Shown: positions 58,117 to 64,000 of the stretch, piece by piece
Layout of the letters: every line of letters begins with the position of its first letter
Numbering within the stretch: position 1 is the first letter of the stretch
Assembly (NCBI RefSeq): GCF_024508275.1
Contig: NZ_CP101989.1
Coordinates: forward strand, 2,170,001 to 2,234,000
Origin: Cellulomonas wangsupingiae
GTDB lineage: Bacteria; Actinomycetota; Actinomycetes; Actinomycetales; Cellulomonadaceae
Direction of reading: 5' to 3'
DNA: 64,000 bases
The notes under the pieces: model-generated
The model's database searches: none
What the model was told of the DNA's origin: nothing
What the model saw: only the letters and a program-made list of their open reading frames with translations
Made by a program: the position numbers and the translations under genes

Positions 58117-58122
58117 TAGCGT
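58117..58122 (+). promoter_or_regulatory. -10 box of tRNA-Leu
   Basis: TAGCGT, ending eight bases before the first base of the mature tRNA. The -35 region is not clear. Confidence 0.5.
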
Positions 58123-58130
58123 CTGGGGCG

Positions 58131-58211
58131 GCCCCCGTGGCGAAATGGCAGACGCGCTCGACTCAAAATCGAGTGCCGCAAGGCGTGAGGGTTCGAGTCC
58201 CTCCGGGGGCA
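58131..58211 (+). tRNA. tRNA-Leu (anticodon CAA)
   Basis: A complete class II tRNA cloverleaf. The acceptor stem is GCCCCCG/CGGGGGC with discriminator A, and the anticodon stem CTCGA/TCGAG encloses the loop CTCAAAA, with anticodon CAA at 58164-58166 (reads UUG). The long variable arm GCC-GCAA-GGC is typical of leucine tRNAs, and the T arm is GAGGG-TTCGAGT-CCCTC. The 3' CCA is not encoded. UUG is a rare leucine codon in DNA this GC-rich. Confidence 0.96.
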
Positions 58212-58281
58212 CGGTCGCGACGGTCGGAGGGTGGACCCCGACACCTGCGCGCGCATCGCGCACGGACAGGCTCCCCTCCCC

Positions 58282-59661
58282 CTACGGCGGCGTCCGCCCG
58301 GTGTCGACCCGCGCCCGCGACGCCGGCCGAGCCAGCAGCTCGACCAGTGCCACGAGCGCCGCCGCGACGAGGGCTGCGCCCACGACGAGGCCCGGCGTCG
58401 GCGACCGCGCGAGCAGGACCACGAGCCCTGCGGTGACGATGACCACCGCGCGCACGGGGCCCTTGTGCACCCCCAGCCACGTGCCCACCGGCCCGGTCGT
58501 GGCGCCCCGGCGCTCGGCCCAGGAGCGCGCCGCCGCGAAGCCGCGGGACAGCTCGGCGCGCAGGGTGCGCGCCGAGGCGCTCCCCCCGCTGAGGTACGCG
58601 GCCAGCGCGACGACCAGCCCGGTGACGGCCACGGTCCGCAGAGCGACCCGGAGGAAGAGCACGACCTGGTCGAACACCGCCTCGGCCGCGTCGAGCCGCT
58701 CGACCTTCCCCGCGAGCGCGCCGAGGTACAGCGTCCGTCCCACGGACAGGCCGAGCGCGAGGACGAGCATCGCCACCGCCAGCCCGCAGCCGGCGATCAC
58801 CAGCGCCCGTGGGCGGTTGCGTGCCGTCAGGACGCCGGCGGCGACCAGGCCGAGGCTCAGCCACGGCAGCCAGGTGCCGAGCAGCCGCACGGCCTCGTAG
58901 GCGTCACGGACGCGGACGAGCTGCGTCGACTGCACCAGGGTGAAGGTCGCGTCGACCTCCGGGATGTTCGCGGCGATGCCGAACCCGTCGGCGACGAGCC
59001 TGTCCTTGAGGGCCTCGATCACCCCGGAGAGCTGGATCGTCAGCCGCCCGTCGTCGCCGAGCTGCACGGTCGCGTCCTCGCGCCCCTGCATGACGGCGAC
59101 GAGCTGCTCGTGCGCGACACGGTTGGCCTCGACCCACGCCGTCTCGAACGCGTCGCTGGAGACGACCCGGTCGGCCGCACGGTGCACGAACGATTCGATG
59201 CCGTCGGTCAGCGGCTTCTCCAGCGCGACGAGCGCCGACGAGACCTCCGTGGGCAGCTGCTCCTGGTCGCTGACCGTGGTCACCGCCTCGTGGACGAGCG
59301 TCGCCACGTCCGCCCGCTCCATGACCACGTCGGTGAGCTGGGCGGCGACGGCCGACCGGATCGCGGGGTCCGCAGCGAGCGGACCGACCGTGGCGACGTA
59401 CCGGTCGGTGTCGGTGAGCTCCTGCTGCGCCCACGACGCGACGACCGCGAGGGGCGCGAGCAGCAGTCCGACGGTCACCAGGACGGCGGCCACGAAGGCC
59501 CGCGCGCGGTGCCGGCGAGGCGACGACGGCCTCGTCACCGCCTCGTCCGACCGTGCGACGAGGCGGGCGCGCAGGTCCGCGTTCTCCTGCTCGAGACGTG
59601 CGAGACGTGCGGCGAGGTCGTCCAGGGCCTCGGGCCCGGCCGACGACTGGTCCTCCGACAT
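58282..59661 (-). CDS. Multi-pass membrane protein with N-terminal coiled coil, function unknown
   Basis: The 459-residue protein has a short cytoplasmic coiled coil (LDDLAARLARLEQENADLRARLVARSDE), one membrane helix (AFVAAVLVTVGLLLAPLAVVASWAQQ), and an extracytoplasmic region of about 190 residues rich in helix (TDTDRYVATVGPLAADPAIRSAVAAQLTDVVMERADVATLV...). Four to five further helices follow to the C-terminus. The Asp-Arg-Tyr-Val text after the first helix recurs in actinobacterial membrane proteins of unknown function; I cannot name a role. The ATG at 59661 has GGAAGGACCC upstream. It ends 70 bases from the tRNA, on the opposite strand. Confidence 0.8.
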   Translation of the reverse strand: MSEDQSSAGPEALDDLAARLARLEQENADLRARLVARSDEAVTRPSSPRRHRARAFVAAVLVTVGLLLAPLAVVASWAQQELTDTDRYVATVGPLAADPAIRSAVAAQLTDVVMERADVATLVHEAVTTVSDQEQLPTEVSSALVALEKPLTDGIESFVHRAADRVVSSDAFETAWVEANRVAHEQLVAVMQGREDATVQLGDDGRLTIQLSGVIEALKDRLVADGFGIAANIPEVDATFTLVQSTQLVRVRDAYEAVRLLGTWLPWLSLGLVAAGVLTARNRPRALVIAGCGLAVAMLVLALGLSVGRTLYLGALAGKVERLDAAEAVFDQVVLFLRVALRTVAVTGLVVALAAYLSGGSASARTLRAELSRGFAAARSWAERRGATTGPVGTWLGVHKGPVRAVVIVTAGLVVLLARSPTPGLVVGAALVAAALVALVELLARPASRARVDTGRTPP

Positions 59662-59749
59662 GCCCGGGTCCTTCCGCAGGGGCGCGACACGCAGCGTCAC
59701 ATGCTCCGTCGCGGCGCGCCCCCGCCGCCTCACCCGTAGCGGGCGACCG

Positions 59750-60301
59750 TCAGACGAGTCGGACGTCGGCGGCCGCCGCCGTGTCCGCCGTACGCCCGGG
59801 GGCCTCCTGGAAGCCCCAGTACAGGTTGGTGTGCGCGATGACGTCGCCCGGGGGCGGCGCACCCCAGGGCGTCAGGTCCTCGGTCGTGTGCGCGTCCGCC
59901 ACGAGCGTCACGTCGTACCCGCGCGTGAACGCCCCGTGCACCGTCGAGCGCACGCACGCGTCGGTCTGCGCGCCCGCCACGACGAGCCGGGCGACGTCGC
60001 GCGCGCCGAGCGCGTCCTCGAGGTCGGTGGCCTCGAACGCGTCGCCGTAGAGCTTGTGGACCACGTGCTCGCCGTCCGCCACCCGGAGCTCGGGGACGAT
60101 CTGCCACGACGGCGAGCCGAGCGGGAGCTCGTCGCTGCTGTGCTGCACCCACACCACGTCGACCCCCTCCGACCGTGCGCGGTCGACCAGCGCGACGATG
60201 CGCTGCACCACGTCGTCGCGCTCGTGGGCGCCGGTGAGGACGCCGTCCTGCACGTCGATGACGAGCAGAGCTGAACGGTGGCGGTTCTCGAGCGTCGTCA
60301 T
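59750..60301 (-). CDS. Isochorismatase-like cysteine hydrolase
   Basis: A 183-residue protein of the isochorismatase/nicotinamidase fold with the full catalytic triad: Asp in SALLVIDVQDGVL, Lys in HVVHKLYGDAFEAT, and Cys in LVVAGAQTDACVRSTVHGAFTRGYDVTLVADAHTTED. The cis-peptide region VAGAQTDACV is typical. The substrate is unknown; relatives cleave amides, isochorismate or related groups. GAGGAG sits six bases before the ATG at 60301; a GTG one codon earlier is less well spaced. Confidence 0.9.
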   Translation of the reverse strand: MTTLENRHRSALLVIDVQDGVLTGAHERDDVVQRIVALVDRARSEGVDVVWVQHSSDELPLGSPSWQIVPELRVADGEHVVHKLYGDAFEATDLEDALGARDVARLVVAGAQTDACVRSTVHGAFTRGYDVTLVADAHTTEDLTPWGAPPPGDVIAHTNLYWGFQEAPGRTADTAAAADVRLV

Positions 60302-60472
60302 CACGGTCTCCTCGGTCGGACGGTCAGCCGTACCTCCGCGACGCTACGCGCGGCCTCCGACAACGCCGCCGGGCCGTCCCGCGACCGGCCGCCGGCAGGA
60401 GACCGGGGCAGCGGCACGGGTGCGCGAGCGTGCCGACGACACCGGTGGGAGGGTGTGCCCGGGAGGTGCACC

Positions 60473-61318
60473 GTGCCCGCAGAGCCGCTGTCCGTGGTGG
60501 AGCGACGCGCCGTCCGCTCGACCTACCGGAGCCTGCGGCTGGGCGTGGTGGTCCTGCTCGTGCTGCTCGTCACGGCCGTCGTCACGGAGGCGGCCCGCGC
60601 GGGGTGCTGGCTGGACTCGTTCAGCGCCTACTACTGGACGGGCGCGCACGACGCCTTCGTCGGCGCGGTGTGCGCGGTCGGCGTGCTGCTGGTGGTCAAC
60701 CGGGGCACCGCGGACCTCGAGGACGCACTCCTCGACATCGCGGGGCTGCTCGCGTTCGTGGTCGCGCTCACACCCAGCGAGCCCGGCACCGGTTGCGCCG
60801 GCGGGACGGCAACCGAGGTGCCCGCCGCGCTCGCGGACGCCCGCACGGGCCTGACGGCGCTCGTCGTCGCGGGCCTGCTCGCGTGGGGGTTCCGGACCGT
60901 CCTGGAACGCCGGACCGCGTTCTCCCCCGCCGCGGCGGTCACCCGCGCGGGGGTCGCGGTGGTGCTGCTGGTCCTCGGCGTCCTGCTCGTCACGGCGCCC
61001 GACGTCCTCGTCGCGTCCGCGCACGACATCGCCGCGGTGCTGCTGTTCATCGCCGTCGTCGGGGTCGTGCTCCTCAACGCCTTCGCCGCCCGCGCGGTGA
61101 GCGGCCGGTGGGCCGCCGCCTACACCGCGCTGGGCGTCGCGATGCTGCTGACGCTCGCCGTCGTGGTGGCCCTGCACGCGACGGTGCCGGGCTGGGAGGA
61201 GGCGGTGCTGGTCCTCGAGGCCGCGCTGCTCGGGCTGTTCGCGGCGTTCTGGGTGCTGCAGACGATCGAGCTGTGGGGCGTCGACGTCGCCCGCCCCTCG
61301 CGTCGGCCCGCCGGCTGA
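60473..61318 (+). CDS. Integral membrane protein of unknown function, about eight helices
   Basis: The 281-residue protein is mostly hydrophobic, with helices at about LGVVVLLVLLVTAVVTEAA, DAFVGAVCAVGVLLVV, IAGLLAFVVAL, LTALVVAGLLAWGF, AGVAVVLLVLGVLLVTA, IAAVLLFIAVVGVVLLNAF, YTALGVAMLLTLAVVVAL and AVLVLEAALLGLFAAFWVLQTIELW. Extracytoplasmic-looking loops contain DSFSAYYWTGAHDAFVGA and TPSEPGTGCAGGT. No transporter or enzyme motif is recognised. The GTG at 60473 is fixed by GGGAGGTGCACC. It is convergent with the RDD gene. Confidence 0.82.
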   Translation: MPAEPLSVVERRAVRSTYRSLRLGVVVLLVLLVTAVVTEAARAGCWLDSFSAYYWTGAHDAFVGAVCAVGVLLVVNRGTADLEDALLDIAGLLAFVVALTPSEPGTGCAGGTATEVPAALADARTGLTALVVAGLLAWGFRTVLERRTAFSPAAAVTRAGVAVVLLVLGVLLVTAPDVLVASAHDIAAVLLFIAVVGVVLLNAFAARAVSGRWAAAYTALGVAMLLTLAVVVALHATVPGWEEAVLVLEAALLGLFAAFWVLQTIELWGVDVARPSRRPAG

Positions 61319-61341
61319 CGACCTTCCGACGGAACGGGACC

Positions 61342-62352
61342 TCAGGGCCCGGGGACGTGGAGGTCGGCGGGCGACAGGCGCACCGAGGCGGAGCACGTCG
61401 CGACCGTGTCGCCGTCGACCAGCACGGTGCTGTCGATCGTGACGTCGCCCGTGGAGGACGTGCTGCCGCGTGCCACCTCACCGAGGTGCTGGCCGGTGTC
61501 CCCGACCGAGTTCGGTGTCGTCCCGCGCCGCACGTCCGTCGCGCCGGACGCGTCCGTCGTGGTGACCGTCGTCCGGACGAGCACGTCGCCCACGTCCCAG
61601 CCGGCGCCGGCACCCGGCTCCCACGAGACCGTCCACGGTGCAGGCTCCAGCGGCACCTCCCGGCGGACCCCGAGCCGTGACTCCCAGGACCGGTACGCGT
61701 CGAGGCGGACCCGCGCCGTCGTCCCCGGCGGCCCGGACAGCACGACGCACGGCTGGTCGACGGCAGTCGCCGCGCCGCCGCTCGACATCGGGAAGCTCCC
61801 CACGACACCGAGCACGCACAGCGCCACGGCGACGGTCCGGGCCCCGCGGTGCACGGACACCGGGACCCGCCGCCAGGCCGGCGGCCAGGACGCCACCACG
61901 ACGTCGGTGCGGACGATCGAGTCCGCGAACGTCCGGCGTTCGGGGTGCCACAGCGGGCGCAGGTACCCCAGCAGGAGGATCGCGTCCAGGAGGTGCAGCA
62001 CCTGCCGCAGCAGCGTCCGCCAGAAGCCGACGGGCCGACCGGTGGCGGTGTCGACCACGACGACCCCGAGCGCGCGCTTGCCCGGCGAGGCCCCGGTCCA
62101 GCCCTGCAGGAGAAGCAGGGCGGCGACCGCGGCGACCACTGCCACCGTCGTGCCCCCCGCGGCGTCCGGCGGTGACGACGAGGACAGGCCGGGCCAGAGG
62201 TCGGGCGGCGTGGCACCCGGTGCCACCAGCCAGGTGAACGTGGCGAGCAGCGCCGCGTCGAGGACGACCGCCAGCACCCGCATCGACCATGGCGCTCGCG
62301 GCGTGGACGCGCGCTCGACCTCGGGGTCGGGCACCACGTCCGCGACGGTCAC
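61342..62352 (-). CDS. RDD-family membrane protein
   Basis: RDD proteins have three conserved Arg/Asp/Asp positions in a small membrane domain. Here residues 20 to about 150 hold that domain: WSMRVLAVVLDAALLATFTWLV, then a helix (AVVAAVAALLLLQGWTGASPGKRALGVVVVDTATGRPVGFWRTLLRQVLHLLDAILLLGYLRPLW in pieces) and FADSIVRTDVV. A further helix (TVAVALCVLGVVGSFPM) leads to an extracytoplasmic C-terminal region of about 150 residues rich in Thr/Val strands, an unusual add-on. The GTG at 62352 follows GAGGATGGCCCC. Function unknown. Confidence 0.85.
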   Translation of the reverse strand: MTVADVVPDPEVERASTPRAPWSMRVLAVVLDAALLATFTWLVAPGATPPDLWPGLSSSSPPDAAGGTTVAVVAAVAALLLLQGWTGASPGKRALGVVVVDTATGRPVGFWRTLLRQVLHLLDAILLLGYLRPLWHPERRTFADSIVRTDVVVASWPPAWRRVPVSVHRGARTVAVALCVLGVVGSFPMSSGGAATAVDQPCVVLSGPPGTTARVRLDAYRSWESRLGVRREVPLEPAPWTVSWEPGAGAGWDVGDVLVRTTVTTTDASGATDVRRGTTPNSVGDTGQHLGEVARGSTSSTGDVTIDSTVLVDGDTVATCSASVRLSPADLHVPGP

Positions 62353-62420
62353 GGGGCCATCCTCGCAGGGCGCGGGCACGCCCGGGGGCGAATCGCCCAT
62401 CTGGCCTTCGCTACGGACGA

Positions 62421-62457
62421 CGACGGCCGCCGCCCCGGTGGGGGACGACGGCCGTCG
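62421..62457 (-). terminator. Terminator after pyk
   Basis: CGACGGCCG and CGGCCGTCG form a 9-bp outer stem, with an inner CCCC/GGGG pairing; it lies 14 bases past the pyk stop. No T-tract. Confidence 0.6.
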
Positions 62458-62470
62458 AGGCGTCAGGACG

Positions 62471-63907
62471 TCAGGCGATGCGCGTGCGCGCCGCCTCCTC
62501 GTCACCGATCTTGTGCACGACGACCGTGTTCGTGGAGCCGACGACCCCGACGGGCGTGCCCGCGACGACCACGACGTAGTCCCCGACCTCGGCCAGCCCG
62601 TTGGCGCGCAGCGTGTGGTCCACCTGGCTGACCATCGAGTCGGTGCTCTCGACCGACGGCACCTGGTACGTCTGGACGCCCCACGACAGGGAGAGCCGGT
62701 TGCGCACGGACTCCTCGGGCGTGAAGGCGAGCAGCGGGATGGGCGACCGCAGACGCGACATGCGCCGCGCCGAGTCGCCGGACTGCGTGAACGTCACCAG
62801 GTACTTCACGCCGATGCGCTCGCCGATCTCGGCGGCCGCCCGGGTGATCGCACCACCGCGGGTCGAGGGGACCGACCCGAGGGGCGCGATGCGCTCCCGG
62901 CCCAGCTCCTCGGTGCTCTCGATGATCCGCGCCATCGTGCGCACGGCCTCGATCGGGAAGTCGCCCACGCTGGTCTCGCCGGACAGCATGACCGCGTCGG
63001 CACCGTCGAGCACCGCGTTGGCGCAGTCCGAGGCCTCCGCGCGCGTCGGGCGGGGGCTCGTGATCATCGACTCGAGCACCTGCGTGGCGACGATGACGGG
63101 CTTGGCGTTGCGGCGCGCGAGCTCGACCGCGCGCTTCTGGACGAGCGGCACCTGCTCGAGGGGCAGCTCGACGCCCAGGTCGCCGCGGGCGACCATGATG
63201 CCGTCGAACGCCTGGACGATCTCGGTGAGGTTCTCGACGGCCTGCGGCTTCTCGATCTTGGCGACGACCGGGACGATGCGGCCCTCCTCCTCCATGATCC
63301 GGCGCACGTCGTCGTAGTCGGCCGCGGTGCGGACGAACGACAGCGCGATGAGGTCGGCGCCGACGTTGAGGGCCCAGCGCAGGTCCTCCTCGTCCTTGTC
63401 GCTCATCGCGGGGACGGACACCGCGACGCCGGGCAGGTTGAGGCCCTTGTTGTTCGAGACGGGGCCGGGGACCTCGACGCGGGTGACCACGTCGCTGCCC
63501 TCGACGCTCGTGACGCGCACGAGCACCTTGCCGTCGTCGATGAGGATCGGGTCCCCGGGCTTGACGTCGCCGGGCAGGCCCTTGAACGTCGTCGAGACGC
63601 GCTCCTTGGTGCCCTCGACGTCGTCGGTGGTGATGGTGAAGACGTCGCCGACGGCGAGGTCGTGCTTGCCCTCGATGAACCGCCCGAGGCGGATCTTGGG
63701 GCCCTGGAGGTCGACGAGGACGGCCACCGAGCGGCCCGAGGCCTTCGCCGCGGCACGCACGTTGTCGTACACGCGCTTGTGCACCTCGGTGTCACCGTGG
63801 CTGCGGTTCAGGCGCGCGACGTCCATGCCGGCGTCGACGAGGGCCTGGACCTGCTCGGGCGACTCCGTCGCGGGGCCGATGGTGCAGACGATCTTGGCTC
63901 TACGCAT
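62471..63907 (-). CDS. pyk: Pyruvate kinase
   Basis: Last step of glycolysis, making ATP from phosphoenolpyruvate. The 478-residue protein starts MRRAKIVCTIGPATESPEQVQALVDAGMDVARLNRSHGD. It has the active-site segment VVAKIEKPQAVENLTEIVQAFDGIMVARGDLGVELPLEQVPLVQKRAV (metal-binding Glu and Asp) in pieces, VIVATQVLESMI and DGADAVMLSGETSVGDFPIEAV. The C-terminal domain carries the allosteric region (VTFTQSGDSARRMSRLR). The length shows no extra PEP-utiliser domain. TAGTCT lies six bases before the ATG and there is no Shine-Dalgarno, so a leaderless mRNA is predicted. Confidence 0.97.
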   Translation of the reverse strand: MRRAKIVCTIGPATESPEQVQALVDAGMDVARLNRSHGDTEVHKRVYDNVRAAAKASGRSVAVLVDLQGPKIRLGRFIEGKHDLAVGDVFTITTDDVEGTKERVSTTFKGLPGDVKPGDPILIDDGKVLVRVTSVEGSDVVTRVEVPGPVSNNKGLNLPGVAVSVPAMSDKDEEDLRWALNVGADLIALSFVRTAADYDDVRRIMEEEGRIVPVVAKIEKPQAVENLTEIVQAFDGIMVARGDLGVELPLEQVPLVQKRAVELARRNAKPVIVATQVLESMITSPRPTRAEASDCANAVLDGADAVMLSGETSVGDFPIEAVRTMARIIESTEELGRERIAPLGSVPSTRGGAITRAAAEIGERIGVKYLVTFTQSGDSARRMSRLRSPIPLLAFTPEESVRNRLSLSWGVQTYQVPSVESTDSMVSQVDHTLRANGLAEVGDYVVVVAGTPVGVVGSTNTVVVHKIGDEEAARTRIA

Positions 63908-63913
63908 AACTCG

Positions 63914-63919
63914 AGACTA
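63914..63919 (-). promoter_or_regulatory. -10 box for a leaderless pyk transcript
   Basis: TAGTCT on the minus strand, six bases before the pyk ATG. Confidence 0.6.
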
Positions 63920-64000
63920 TGCCTTCCTGGATTTCGGCCGCAGGGCCGGACGTCCCGGGCAGCGCGGCCGGCCTGCGGCTACGCGTCCCGGGCGGGGGGA

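Overview
The window is a very GC-rich actinobacterial chromosome segment. Gene content and order (xerD-parA-scpA-scpB; ctaB opposite tkt-tal-zwf-opcA-pgl; uvrC-rapZ-yvcK-whiA-gap-pgk-tpiA-secG-rbpA; uvrA, uvrB, coaE, rpsA, polA, an ANTAR regulator and pyk) match the conserved core of actinobacterial chromosomes. Micrococcales, probably Cellulomonas or a close relative, is my inference; no marker gene here fixes the genus. There is no phage, insertion sequence, CRISPR array or biosynthetic cluster, and no clear base-composition break.

Layout. 1-4.6 kb (minus): chromosome segregation and condensation (xerD, parA, scpA, scpB) and haem O synthase (ctaB). 5.0-12.4 kb (plus): an oxidative/non-oxidative pentose phosphate operon whose last gene is a continuous fusion of 6-phosphogluconolactonase with an O-methyltransferase. 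12.5-21.8 kb (minus): rbpA, secG, the lower-glycolysis block tpiA-pgk-gap, then whiA-yvcK-rapZ-uvrC with 4-bp stop/start overlaps through yvcK-rapZ-uvrC. 21.9-31.7 kb: an OsmC-type peroxidase, uvrA (with a LexA-like box), a GH15 glycosidase coupled to a metallo-beta-lactamase fold hydrolase, an acyl-CoA dehydrogenase-like flavoprotein, a YciI protein, and two tandem TerC transporters behind a yybP-ykoY manganese riboswitch. 31.9-38.7 kb (minus): a VOC protein, uvrB, an unrecognised 148-residue protein, coaE, rpsA and pfkA. 38.9-44.2 kb (minus): an oligopeptide ABC transporter with fused ATPases. 44.4-47.2 kb: a methyltransferase and an acetate-type symporter with its DUF485 partner. 47.4-57.1 kb: polA, a hotdog thioesterase, a GNAT protein, and a branched-chain amino acid ABC system in which livHMGF runs forward and livK is convergent on the other strand. 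57.3-63.9 kb: ANTAR response regulator, tRNA-Leu(CAA), three membrane proteins, an isochorismatase-like hydrolase and pyruvate kinase.

How the genes fit together. The window holds much of central carbon metabolism (pfkA, tpiA, gap, pgk, pyk and the whole pentose phosphate branch apart from gnd, rpe and rpi) and all three UvrABC excision-repair subunits at three loci. Operons use tight ATGA or GTGA overlaps. Several monocistronic or operon-leading genes instead carry a TANNNT -10 box 6-7 bases before the start codon, which predicts leaderless mRNAs.

I did not find a wholly new multi-gene system. The most unusual items are the lactonase-methyltransferase fusion, a LivH permease with a secreted beta-rich N-terminal domain, the riboswitch-controlled TerC pair, and several unassigned operator-like palindromes. 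All functional calls come from reading sequence motifs; no database search was run.
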